The notes beneath the pieces are model-generated. The model worked only from the letters and a program-made list of their open reading frames with translations, was not told the origin of the DNA and ran no database searches. A program made the translations under genes and the position numbers. DNA of 64,000 bases from Asanoa ferruginea. Its GTDB lineage: Bacteria; Actinomycetota; Actinomycetes; Mycobacteriales; Micromonosporaceae. The stretch is from contig NZ_QUMQ01000001.1 of the NCBI RefSeq assembly GCF_003387075.1, positions 8,928,001 to 8,992,000 of the forward strand, in the 5' to 3' direction. Positions 1-8,046 of this stretch are shown in pieces (the first letter of the stretch is position 1; every line of letters begins with the position of its first letter).

Positions 1-551
1 CGCGGATACCGCTCCGGCGCCGTCGCGTAGACGTTGTCGACGCCGAGCCGGGCGAGCACGTCGCCGGCGAACGTGTCGGCGCCGAGCACCACCCAGGGGC
101 GCCGCCAGACCGGGATGAGCGCGCGGCGGCGTACCCCCGTGAAAGGCTCTGACCAGGCCTCTCGCGCGGACCGCAACCACGGCGGGTCGGCCCCGCCCAA
201 GGCCGCCAGCAACCGCGCCAGCGAGGACAGCGCCGCGTCCAGGGTCCTCGGATAGGTCACCCAGACCGGCACGCCCGACGCCCGCAGGGCCTCGACGTCT
301 TCCCGGCGGTTCTCCTCGGCATTGGCCAACACGAGATCGGGTACGGCGGCCCTGACCTGGGAGAGGTCCGGATATTTCGTGCCGCCGACCCGGAGCACGT
401 CGAGGCCGGCCGGCTCCACACACCAGTCGGTGGCGCCCACCAGCACGTCTGGCACGGTCAGGGCGACCGCCTCGGTGAGCGACGGCACCAGCGAGACCAC
501 CCGGCGCGGCGGCCGCGTCAGCTCGACGGGCGTGCCCAGGTCGTCGTTCAG
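1..551 (-). CDS. Helical-backbone metal receptor (BtuF/TroA-like binding protein), 3' end cut by window
   Basis: About 183 residues are visible and the C-terminus lies outside the window. The product starts near a conserved RVVSLVPSLTEAV segment, typical of the N-terminal lobe of cobalamin or iron-chelate binding proteins. It continues with the expected alternating strands and helices (VGATDWCVEP, VWVTYP). I see no signal peptide or lipobox, so this is probably a cytoplasmic stand-alone receptor-fold protein rather than a classic transporter lipoprotein. No ATG or GTG lies at the right place. The best start is a CTG at 551-549 that overlaps the TGA stop of the F420 reductase, which implies translational coupling. 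A later GTG inside the RVVSLVP segment is less likely because it would remove the first strand. Family call firm, ligand unknown. Confidence 0.75.
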   Translation of the reverse strand, partial: MNDDLGTPVELTRPPRRVVSLVPSLTEAVALTVPDVLVGATDWCVEPAGLDVLRVGGTKYPDLSQVRAAVPDLVLANAEENRREDVEALRASGVPVWVTYPRTLDAALSSLARLLAALGGADPPWLRSAREAWSEPFTGVRRRALIPVWRRPWVVLGADTFAGDVLARLGVDNVYATAPERYP

Positions 552-1240
552 ACGTCGGTCACCCGGAACCCGGCGTGCGCCTTGTAGCGCCGGTTGATCG
601 CGATCAGGTTGGCGGTCAGCGCCTCGACCTGGTGCGCGTTGCGCAACCGGCCGGCGTAGATGCCGCGCATCCCGGGGATCCGCGCCGCCAGCGCCGCGAC
701 GACGCCGGCCAGGTGCCGGTCTTCGGTGCAGATCATCACGTCGAGGTCCATCGACTCGACCGCCGGGTCGGCCAGCAGCGGCGCGCTCACGTGGTTGAAC
801 GCGGCCGCGACCGTCGACTCGGGCAGCAGCGCGGCCGCCTGCTGGACGGCGCTGCCCTCGTCGACCAGCAGCGGGAACGGGCCGTGGCTGTCGAAGCCGA
901 TCGGGTTGACGCAGTCGACGACCAGCTTGCCGGCCAGCGGCTTGCGCAGCGCGGACACGGTGTCGCGGTGGCCGGCCCACGGCACCGCGATGATCGTGAG
1001 GTCGGCGGCGGCGGCCACGTCGGCGTTGGCGCCGCCCTCGACCGGGCGGGTGACGCCCGGCAGCGCGGAGATCTCCTCGGCCGAGGCGGTCGCCCGGGCC
1101 GCCTGGCGGGAGCCGATCAGCACCCGCTGACCCGCACACGCGAGCCGGTAGGCCAGGCCCCTGCCCTGGTCGCCGGTGCCGCCGATGATGGCGACCGACA
1201 AGGCGGAAACGTCGGGCAGCGCGCTGGGGTCGTAGGCCAT
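548..1240 (-). CDS. npdG: NADPH-dependent F420 reductase
   Basis: The 230-residue product is the usual length for F420H2:NADP+ oxidoreductases, which pass hydride between reduced coenzyme F420 and NADP+. A Rossmann nucleotide loop (IIGGTGDQG, about residues 18-26) is followed by an NADP-binding GSRQ segment. The C-terminal region is rich in short polar motifs (AAFNHVSAP, NAHQVEALTANLIAIN) typical of the family. The ATG at 1240 directly precedes MAYDPSALPDV. The frame is open further upstream, but that part has no family similarity and overlaps the ribonuclease gene. The gene lies 20 bp downstream of the RNB gene and overlaps the receptor gene by four bases, so the three are probably co-transcribed. 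An F420-dependent LLM enzyme occurs at 54 kb. Confidence 0.9.
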   Translation of the reverse strand: MAYDPSALPDVSALSVAIIGGTGDQGRGLAYRLACAGQRVLIGSRQAARATASAEEISALPGVTRPVEGGANADVAAAADLTIIAVPWAGHRDTVSALRKPLAGKLVVDCVNPIGFDSHGPFPLLVDEGSAVQQAAALLPESTVAAAFNHVSAPLLADPAVESMDLDVMICTEDRHLAGVVAALAARIPGMRGIYAGRLRNAHQVEALTANLIAINRRYKAHAGFRVTDV

Positions 1241-1260
1241 GCTGGCATCGTCCCAAAAGA

Positions 1261-2703
1261 TCACTTCCGGGTGAACAGCACCGTCCGTTTCACCGGGTCG
1301 GCGGTGACCAGGGTCACCCGGACCCGCTCGCCGAGCGGGAGGTCGCCGGTGCAGCGGGCGCGGACCGGCGGGTCGTCGAGCGCGACGGTGCCGCCCGGCT
1401 CGCGGCCGTTCGGCGCGGCCGGGGCGGGCGCGGTGCGGCGCGGGCTGTCGACGTCGGTCACCGCGGCGTCGAACGTCTCGCCGACCCGGTCCCGCAGCAA
1501 CACGGCCTCCGTCAGGTCGACGGCGCCCCGGGCGGCCGCGTTCGACACCCGGTCGGTGCCGGTCATCGTCTTCGGCAGCTTCGGCAGCGCCTCCCGGGCC
1601 CACTCTGGCACTCTGACGCCGGCGGTGAGGGCCAGACAGACCTCCGTGGCATAGCGGTCGGCCAGCCGGCGCAGCGGGGCCGTCACGTGGGCGTACGGCG
1701 CCCCTACGCCGCCGTGCCCGGGCTGCTCCGGCGGGGCGCCATCGAACGCGGTGTAGCCGGCACCGCGCATGAGCTCGGCCGCCTGGTCGAGGAAGGCGGC
1801 GCCGCGCGGGTCGGCCGCGTCGACGCCGGCGATCACCCGGCCCACCGCCGCGCCGTCGGGCCACGGGATGCCCAGCGCGTCTGCCGCGGTGCGCAGGCGG
1901 CCGACGGCCTCGGGATCCGGCGCCGGCATCGTGCGGAGCAGGCCGATCCGGCCGGCGAGCATGATGCCCGCGGCGGCCACCCCGGTCAGCAGCGAGATCT
2001 GCGCGTTGTGGCCCTCGCTCGGCAGCGGGGCGCGGAGCACCAGCCGGTAGCCGTCACCGTCGGGTTCGATCTCCTGTTCGGGCAGCGGCAGGTTGATCGC
2101 GCCCCGGTCGAGGCCGCGCTCGGTGAGCAGGGCGCCGATCTCGGGCAGCAGGGCGATCGGCTCGGCCGCGGTGCCGGCGGCGAACTGGCCCTGCACGGTG
2201 TCGTAGTCGAGCTGCTGGCGGCTGCGCACCAGGGCCCGCTCCAGCGTGACGCCGGTGGTGCCGCCGTCGGCGTCGAGGTCGATGGTCCACAGCACGGCGG
2301 CGCGGGTGCGCTCCGGCAGCAGGCTCGCGGCGCCCTCGCTGAGCGCGACCGGGTGCAGCGGGATGTTGCCGTCGGGCAGGTAGATGGTCTGGCCGCGGCG
2401 CCAGGTCTCCGCCTCGAGCGCGCCACCCGGACGCACGAACGCCGCCACGTCGGCGATCGCGTAGTGGACGCGATAGCCGCCCGGGCGGCGGGTCAGGCAC
2501 ATCGCCTGGTCGAGGTCGCGGGACCCGACCGGGTCGATCGTGACGAACGGGATGTCGGTGCGGTCGGGCCGGTCCGGCAGCGGTGCCGCGGCGGCGTCTT
2601 CCGCCTCGCGCTGCGCCTCGGGCGGGAACCTGTCGGGCAGGTCCAGCTCGCGACGCAGCGCGGCGAAGTCGAAGTGGGGCGCTCGGACTCGTCGGGTCAC
2701 CAC
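1261..2703 (-). CDS. RNB-domain ribonuclease (RNase II/R family), short form
   Basis: A 480-residue RNB exonuclease that would degrade single-stranded RNA 3' to 5'. The catalytic metal-binding aspartates are in VTIDPVGSRDLDQAM (residues 54-68). Further RNB signatures follow: HYAIADVAAFV, DGNIPLHPVALSEGAASLLP and the conserved HVTAPLRRLADRYATEV. It lacks the N-terminal cold-shock domains and the full C-terminal S1 domain of RNase II and R (usually over 640 residues). Only a short beta-rich tail remains (about 440-480), as in other actinobacterial short RNB proteins. The start is GTG at 2703; the nearest upstream ATG is out of frame. It heads the F420 reductase and receptor transcript. Function by family is secure; the RNA targets are not known. 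Confidence 0.88.
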   Translation of the reverse strand: MVTRRVRAPHFDFAALRRELDLPDRFPPEAQREAEDAAAAPLPDRPDRTDIPFVTIDPVGSRDLDQAMCLTRRPGGYRVHYAIADVAAFVRPGGALEAETWRRGQTIYLPDGNIPLHPVALSEGAASLLPERTRAAVLWTIDLDADGGTTGVTLERALVRSRQQLDYDTVQGQFAAGTAAEPIALLPEIGALLTERGLDRGAINLPLPEQEIEPDGDGYRLVLRAPLPSEGHNAQISLLTGVAAAGIMLAGRIGLLRTMPAPDPEAVGRLRTAADALGIPWPDGAAVGRVIAGVDAADPRGAAFLDQAAELMRGAGYTAFDGAPPEQPGHGGVGAPYAHVTAPLRRLADRYATEVCLALTAGVRVPEWAREALPKLPKTMTGTDRVSNAAARGAVDLTEAVLLRDRVGETFDAAVTDVDSPRRTAPAPAAPNGREPGGTVALDDPPVRARCTGDLPLGERVRVTLVTADPVKRTVLFTRK

Positions 2704-2781
2704 CGGTACTTCATACCAGTCGCGAGCGCCCCGCTTCGTGCTGATCGTGGTCCGCTCCTGCGGACCGGCTGCTAACTCTGA

Positions 2782-3489
2782 CTATCGAGCGGACTTGCGG
2801 GCGGTCGTCTTGCGCGGGCTGGCCGCCTTGCGGACCGTGGTCTTGCGGGCCGTGGTGGTCCGCTTGGCCGCCGTCTTACGGGCGGTCGTGGTCTTCTTGG
2901 CGGTGGTGGCCCGCTTGGCGGGTGCCTTCTTCGCGGTAGTCCGCTTCGCCGGTGCCCGCTTGGCGGCCGTCTTGGCGGTGGTGGCCCGCTTGGTGGCCGT
3001 CTTGCGCGCGGCGCTGGTCTTCTTCGCCGTGGTCTTCCTGGCCGTCGTCTTCTTCGCGGCGGTCTTCTTGGCGGTGGTGGCCCGCTTCGCGGGGGCCTTG
3101 GTGGCCGCCTTACGCGCCGTGGGGCGCGTCGTCTTCTTCGCCGTCGCCTTCCTGGCCGTCGTCGTCTTGCGCGCGGTGGTCTTCTTGGCGGTGGTCCGCT
3201 TCGCCGTGGTGCGCTTGGCCACCGTGCGCTTCGCAGCGGTGCGGGTGGCCGTGGTCCGCTTGGCGGCGGTCTTCTTCGCCGTCGTCTTCTTCGCCGTCGC
3301 CCGTTTCGCGGGCGCCTTCTTGGCGGTTGCCCTGGTGGTCACCGTCTTACGCGCGGGTGTCTGCGCGGAAACGGTCTTCCTGGCGGTGCCCGAGGCGCGG
3401 GACGCGCTCGACCGCTTGGCCGCGGTGGTCTTCTTGCCCGCCGCGCGTTTCGCGGCCCTCGGTGTCTTGGCCTTCAACGCTTCGGCCAT
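2782..3489 (-). CDS. Lys/Ala-repeat basic protein, histone H1-like
   Basis: The 235-residue product consists almost wholly of K, A, T and R in irregular repeats of the type AKKTTA, ARKTTA and AKRTT, from about residue 15 to the end. There is no folded domain. Such tails are known from histone H1-like proteins and from the C-terminus of actinobacterial HupB, where they bind DNA without sequence preference and may be acetylated or methylated. Nucleoid binding is therefore the natural inference. The ATG at 3489 has a good GAGGAAA ribosome site seven bases upstream. The DNA is a degenerate tandem repeat, so this ORF is prone to length variation and assembly error. The opposite strand also carries long open frames caused by the repeat; these are artefacts. 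Confidence 0.8.
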   Translation of the reverse strand: MAEALKAKTPRAAKRAAGKKTTAAKRSSASRASGTARKTVSAQTPARKTVTTRATAKKAPAKRATAKKTTAKKTAAKRTTATRTAAKRTVAKRTTAKRTTAKKTTARKTTTARKATAKKTTRPTARKAATKAPAKRATTAKKTAAKKTTARKTTAKKTSAARKTATKRATTAKTAAKRAPAKRTTAKKAPAKRATTAKKTTTARKTAAKRTTTARKTTVRKAASPRKTTARKSAR

Positions 3490-3576
3490 GTCGGTTTCCT
3501 CCTTGCGAGACGTGCGTCGGGTCCGGCTCCGTCGCGGAGACCGCGGAGTTGCTCGCCGTGACGAGTGCCGCGGCGC

Positions 3577-3780
3577 CTACCTCTCCTCCCCTGCCCAGCG
3601 GCGGTCCTCTTCGTCCCACGCCTCGTTGCGCTCCTGCACGGATTGCAGGGCGTTCTCGGCATCGGCCTTGGACCGGTAGGGACCGAGCACGTACACCGCG
3701 GGGCATACGTCTTTATCGGTCTCGACCCTGTGATGACGGGTGCACCAGAAGTACTCCGTCCCACGTCCGCTGTCGCTCAT
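3577..3780 (-). CDS. Small conserved-type actinobacterial protein, function unknown
   Basis: A 67-residue acidic protein starting MSDSGRGTEYFWCTRHHR. It has two cysteines (FWCTRHH and DVCPAVYVLG) that could bind a metal, and a helical, charged C-terminal half (SKADAENALQSVQERNEAW). The segment YVLGPYRSKADAENAL resembles the strand-helix unit of SPOR-type repeats, but a single unit is not enough to assign that fold. I prefer the ATG at 3780 over an upstream in-frame start at 3828 because the upstream part has no sensible composition and enters the promoter region of the MarR gene. The gene lies just upstream of the histone-like gene on the same strand, with an 87-bp gap. Confidence 0.6.
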   Translation of the reverse strand: MSDSGRGTEYFWCTRHHRVETDKDVCPAVYVLGPYRSKADAENALQSVQERNEAWDEEDRRWAGEER

Positions 3781-3935
3781 GGGATCACTGTGCACCGCAA
3801 AACGGCCAAGCGCCACCGTTTCACACAAAAAGAGGGGGTCCCATCCACTGTAGACCGGCTACGTCGGGAAGGGACTGAATCGCGCGTGGCGTGTCCCTAC
3901 CGCGTGAAGGGCGCTGATTCTGTCCGATTTTTCGG

Positions 3936-3950
3936 CTGTAACATACAGTC
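3936..3950 (+). promoter_or_regulatory. Leaderless promoter and small palindrome before the MarR gene
   Basis: The -10-like hexamer TAACAT (3939-3944) lies six bases before the ATG at 3951, so the transcript would begin at or next to the start codon. The same bases form the perfect inverted repeat CTGTA-aca-TACAG (3936-3948). A repressor bound there would block the promoter, which suits autoregulation by the MarR product. No Shine-Dalgarno sequence is present. Confidence 0.45.
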
Positions 3951-4415
3951 ATGAACGCGGACGACTCCGTCATCGGCCGGATCGAAACCGAAGTGGCGCT
4001 CCTCATGCGCTTCGGCGAAGCGACCCGGCGGGCCACCCCGGTCGAGGCACACCGTTCGTTGGACCGCGCGGCCTACGTGATCCTGCGACACCTCGACGAG
4101 GCCGGCCCCTCCAACGTGTCCGCGCTCGCCGCCCGCCTCAACCTCGACGGCTCGACGGTCACCCGTCAGGTGAGCGCGATGGAGCGCGACGGCCTGATCG
4201 CCCGCGAACAGGACCCCAGCGACGGCCGCGGCACCCTGGTCTCGGCGACCCCGGCCGGGCTGCGCCGGATGGGCGTGGTCCGGGAGGCCCGCGCCGTCCT
4301 CTATGACGACATGCTCAAGGAGTGGTCCGACCGCGACCGCACCGAGCTCGCGACGCTGTTGAAGCGCCTCAACGAGGCCCTGTCGGCGCGCAGCCAGTCC
4401 CGCCCGCGCTCCTGA
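3951..4415 (+). CDS. MarR-family transcriptional regulator
   Basis: The 154-residue protein has the standard MarR layout: N-terminal dimer helix, winged helix-turn-helix (SNVSALAARLNLDGSTVTRQVSAMERDGLIARE, split here across residues about 53-85) with the wing DPSDGRGTLVSATPAG, then a C-terminal dimer helix ending in LSARSQSRPRS. Members sense small aromatic or oxidant molecules and repress neighbouring genes. No obvious target exporter or enzyme lies next to it: the genes downstream are a short hypothetical protein and the STAND NTPase. It probably controls itself through the CTGTA-aca-TACAG palindrome that touches its start codon. The ligand cannot be deduced. Confidence 0.88.
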   Translation: MNADDSVIGRIETEVALLMRFGEATRRATPVEAHRSLDRAAYVILRHLDEAGPSNVSALAARLNLDGSTVTRQVSAMERDGLIAREQDPSDGRGTLVSATPAGLRRMGVVREARAVLYDDMLKEWSDRDRTELATLLKRLNEALSARSQSRPRS

Positions 4416-4442
4416 CCCTCCACGCGGGGCATACTGCCCGGC

Positions 4443-4748
4443 ATGATGACGCTGATCGCCGCGGACGGCGCCCGGACCGAGGATCCCGATCCCGCCACGA
4501 TCGCGACGGCGCTGCGGGCGCTGACCATCGAGAACTGGTTCGTCATCCTCGAGGAGAATGACGACACCTTCATGCAGGTGGCGGTCAAGCCGGACTGGTT
4601 CGCGCTGGAACGGCGGGCCGGCGGCGACGAGACACACGTGGGCGCCGAGGTCGCGACGATCGACGAGATAATCGAGGCGTTCCAGGCGTACGCGCGGCAG
4701 GACCCGGACTGGATCTCGCGCTTCACCTGGGCCCGGGTCAGGCTGTAG
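4443..4748 (+). CDS. Hypothetical protein, 101 residues
   Basis: I do not recognise a named family. The protein is acidic, has no membrane segment or signal peptide, and contains a strand-rich middle (NWFVILEENDDTFMQVAV) and a helical C-terminus (TIDEIIEAFQAYARQDPDW). This alternating pattern is reminiscent of small immunity or SUKH-like proteins, but nothing nearby looks like a toxin. Two ATGs follow each other at 4443. A CATACT -10-like box (4430-4435) ends seven bases before the first ATG and there is no ribosome site, so a leaderless transcript is likely. The same CATACT-N7-start pattern occurs before the gene at 42703. It lies 27 bp after the MarR gene. Confidence 0.6.
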   Translation: MMTLIAADGARTEDPDPATIATALRALTIENWFVILEENDDTFMQVAVKPDWFALERRAGGDETHVGAEVATIDEIIEAFQAYARQDPDWISRFTWARVRL

Positions 4749-4856
4749 GTAGGTATCCACCCGGCCGTCCCGTCCGTGCCCGTTCGACTGATTTCGGTCC
4801 TTGGTGGACGTTCGGCTGTCCTCCCGACACCCAGGGTTCGCTAGCCTGGCGATCTG

Positions 4857-7800
4857 ATGACCGCGTTCGCACCGCGCCACTATCCCGGCGTGATGGTGTC
4901 CAGCACCTTCCAGGACTTCGTCGCGCACCGCGAGGTGCTGATCCGGGTGATCGCCGGCCAGGGACTCCATCCGGTCGCCATGGAGCAGGACAGCGCCCGC
5001 CCGGCCGGCACCGTCATCGACTCCTCTTTGGAGAAGGTCCGAGACGCGGCGGCGTACGTCGGGATCATCGGTCATCGCTACGGGAACGTGCCCGATTCGG
5101 CCGACCTCAATCCTGCCGGCCTGTCGCTGACCGAAATGGAGTTCCGCGAAGCGCGCCGCCTGGGCCGGCCGATCCTGCTCTTCGTGATGGGCCCGGACCA
5201 CGAGGTGAAGCCGAGCGCCGTGGAGATCGACGCCGCGAAGCTGGCCAAGCTGGCGGCGTTCCGCGAAGACGCGAAGCGCGTCGATCCCGACTCGCCGGTG
5301 CACCGGATCTACAAGGTCTTCAACAGCCTGGGCGAGTTCGAGGTCGCCGCGACCCAGTCGGTCGCCGAACTCCGCCGGCTGTTGGACACGCCGGCGGTGG
5401 CACCGAGGCCCTCGGACGGGATACCGACCCCGCCGAAGCTCTACGCCGAGCCGCACTACATCGGGTCACACCGGTTTGTCGGCCGGGCCGCCCAACTCGA
5501 CACGCTCACCGACTGGGCCGCGACGGCCGACCCGCACCCGCTGCTCCTGTTCGAGGCCATCGGCGGCTCCGGCAAAAGCATGCTGACCTGGGAATGGACC
5601 ACCCAGCACGCGCCAAAGGTACGCACTGACTGGGCCGGCGTCTTCTGGTACTCGTTCTACGAGAAGGGCGCCGTGATGGCGGACTTCTGCCGCTGCGCCC
5701 TCGCCTACATGACCGGCCAACCGCTCGACGTCCTGCGCCAGAAGCGCCAGCGCGAGCTGACCGATCAGCTGGTGCGCCAACTCCGGGCCCGACCTTGGCT
5801 GGTGATCCTCGACGGGCTCGAACGGGTGCTGGTGGCCTACCACCGCTACGACGCCGCCCAGCTTGCCGACGAGGAAGCCGGGCGCACGGACGAGATCGCC
5901 GAACGCGACCCGTGCACGGCCATCCGGCCGGCCGACGATGACCTGCTGCGCCTCCTGGCCGGCGCCGCCCCGTCAAAGGTGCTCGTCACGTCGCGGCTCG
6001 TGCCCCGGGTGCTGCTCAATGCCGCGAGCCAGGCAATCCCGGGTGTGCTGCACGAACGGTTGCCCGGTCTGCGTCCGGCCGACGCCGAGTCCCTGCTGCG
6101 GACCTGCGCGGTCCGTGGTGATTCCGCGCGGATGCAGGACTTTCTGCGCCGCCACTGCGACTGTCATCCGCTGGTCAGTGGCGTCGTCGCCGGCCTGGTC
6201 AACGACTACCTACCGGACCGCGGCAACTTCGACGCGTGGGCCGCCGACACCGCTCATGGCGGGCGCCTTGACCTCGCCGACCTCGACCTCGCGCAGAAGC
6301 GCAACCACATCCTCGCCGCGGCCCTCGCGTCGCTCTCCACGAACAGCCGGCAATTGCTGTCGACGCTGGCGCTGCTGCCCGAGGCCGTCGACTTCCGGAC
6401 GCTGGAGGCTCTCAGCCCGCACCTGCCGGCCGAGCCGCGGACACCGACACCGCTACCGCTACCGGCGACAGGAGCCCAGGACTCGCGCAGGGAGAAGGAG
6501 CGACAACTGATCCGCGCGGACCATGCCGCGGCGGCCCGGACGCGACAGGCCTGGGAGGCACGCGACCGCGGGCCGGAAAAGGCCGCTCTGGCCCGCACCA
6601 TTCGCGACCTGGAGCAACGGGGCCTCTTGCAGTTCGACCGGTCGGCCTGGCGTTACGACCTCCATCCGGTCGTGCGGGCGATCGCGTCCGCTGACCTACG
6701 TGGCTCGGACCGGGACCGGCTGGGACAGCGGGTGATAGACCACTTCTCCGGGAAACGCGGCCATCCCTACGATCGCGCCGAGACCCTGGATGACCTCAGC
6801 GCTCCGCTCACAGTGATCCGCACCCTGCTGAGGATGGGCCGGGTGCGCCAGGCCGCCGCCGCTTATGGCGGCGAACTGCGCGACGCACTGCTCTTCAACC
6901 TGGAGGCCTACGCGGAGATTCTGTCCCTGGTTCGGCCGTTCTTCGGCTCGTCCTGGAACTCGCCGTCACCGGAACTGGGTGACGACGACTTCGTCAGCCT
7001 CAGGTCACACGTCGCGACCGTGTTGTCTCTCGGCTTCGAGCCATCCCTCGCCCTGGAGATCTACGCGGCGACGCTGTCGGTCAACCTGGCCCAGGGTCAG
7101 TGGTCGCGCGCGACAAAGACGTTGATCAACACGGCGATCGCTTTCGAGGCGACGAATCGACTGGCCGCCACTCGACGCTATCTGCTGATCGCGCAACGGC
7201 TCGGCGACGAACTGGGCGACCGGGAACACATGTTCTACACGCGGATCAACCTGCTGGACGTCGCCATCATCACCGGACGGTTGACCGAGGCGGAAGAGTT
7301 GTGGCGGAGCATCAGCGCGATGAACCTGCCGTCATACCTCGGCATCCAGCGGCCCGGCGCCATCGAAACGTCGTACGCGACCCTTCAGTACCACCGCGGT
7401 CTGCTCGCCGAGTCGGATCTCGCCTCGGCCGAGGAACTCGCCCGCGGTGGCCGCAACCGCCCTGACCGACGCGCCCTGCACACTCTTCGGGGCCGCTGGC
7501 TGCTCGACCAGGGCCGCTACGCGGAGGCGGCAGACACGTTCAGCGACGCGCTGCAGATGGAACGTGAGACCACATTGGCCGCTCCGGAAGCCGAGGCGTG
7601 GCTGGCGCTGGCATCCGTCCACCTCGGACAATCCGCGGACGCGCGTGACGCCGCCGCCCGCATCTCCGCCCAGCTCCGTCCGCCGCACCTCCCGCTGGCG
7701 GAGCTGTGGCACGCATTGCGCGACCCGGAACGGGCGACCGCGCACGCATTGGAGGCATACAGATGGGCCTGGGCCGACGGCGAGCCGTATGTCCGACGGT

Positions 7801-7958
7801 TCGAACTGGACCGCGCCACGGCGCTGTTGACGACGCTCAACATCAAGGCGCCGTCGCTGCCGCCCTACGACCAGGTCCAGGATCCGGAGCTGCCGTGGAC
7901 GGCGGAGATCGACCGAGCCATCGAAGAGCTTCAACGGCGACGCGGGACCGACACCTGA
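4857..7958 (+). CDS. DUF4062 + P-loop NTPase + TPR protein (STAND-type)
   Basis: A 1033-residue, three-part protein. Residues about 9-110 are a DUF4062 domain (GVMVSSTFQDFVAHREVLI, GIIGHRYGNVP, LTEMEFREARRLGRPIL), a Rossmann-like module. Next comes a STAND/NB-ARC-like NTPase with Walker A GGSGKS (about 236-242), Walker B WLVILDGLE (about 313-321) and a sensor-like segment LVTSRLVPRV. A winged-helix-like section ends near LHPVVRAIAS (about 601). From about 620 onward there are helical TPR-like repeats, for example WLLDQGRYAEAADTFSDALQME. In known STAND proteins the repeats sense a trigger, the NTPase oligomerises and the N-terminal module acts as effector or adaptor. An immune role against phage is plausible but unproven here. 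The gene appears monocistronic. Confidence 0.85.
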   Translation: MTAFAPRHYPGVMVSSTFQDFVAHREVLIRVIAGQGLHPVAMEQDSARPAGTVIDSSLEKVRDAAAYVGIIGHRYGNVPDSADLNPAGLSLTEMEFREARRLGRPILLFVMGPDHEVKPSAVEIDAAKLAKLAAFREDAKRVDPDSPVHRIYKVFNSLGEFEVAATQSVAELRRLLDTPAVAPRPSDGIPTPPKLYAEPHYIGSHRFVGRAAQLDTLTDWAATADPHPLLLFEAIGGSGKSMLTWEWTTQHAPKVRTDWAGVFWYSFYEKGAVMADFCRCALAYMTGQPLDVLRQKRQRELTDQLVRQLRARPWLVILDGLERVLVAYHRYDAAQLADEEAGRTDEIAERDPCTAIRPADDDLLRLLAGAAPSKVLVTSRLVPRVLLNAASQAIPGVLHERLPGLRPADAESLLRTCAVRGDSARMQDFLRRHCDCHPLVSGVVAGLVNDYLPDRGNFDAWAADTAHGGRLDLADLDLAQKRNHILAAALASLSTNSRQLLSTLALLPEAVDFRTLEALSPHLPAEPRTPTPLPLPATGAQDSRREKERQLIRADHAAAARTRQAWEARDRGPEKAALARTIRDLEQRGLLQFDRSAWRYDLHPVVRAIASADLRGSDRDRLGQRVIDHFSGKRGHPYDRAETLDDLSAPLTVIRTLLRMGRVRQAAAAYGGELRDALLFNLEAYAEILSLVRPFFGSSWNSPSPELGDDDFVSLRSHVATVLSLGFEPSLALEIYAATLSVNLAQGQWSRATKTLINTAIAFEATNRLAATRRYLLIAQRLGDELGDREHMFYTRINLLDVAIITGRLTEAEELWRSISAMNLPSYLGIQRPGAIETSYATLQYHRGLLAESDLASAEELARGGRNRPDRRALHTLRGRWLLDQGRYAEAADTFSDALQMERETTLAAPEAEAWLALASVHLGQSADARDAAARISAQLRPPHLPLAELWHALRDPERATAHALEAYRWAWADGEPYVRRFELDRATALLTTLNIKAPSLPPYDQVQDPELPWTAEIDRAIEELQRRRGTDT

Positions 7959-8046
7959 CGTGCTTGACGGGCTACGGATCGACAGCCTACGTTTTGCGCA
8001 CGCAACAGGAAAGAAGCCTTACTGTTTCTTCCCGACAGGAGTCCAG

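Noticed and set aside
2782-3489. Short tandem repeats that could be mistaken for a CRISPR array or satellite
   Set aside because: The units are short, degenerate and in phase with codons for AKKTT-type repeats. There are no constant-length spacers and no cas genes.
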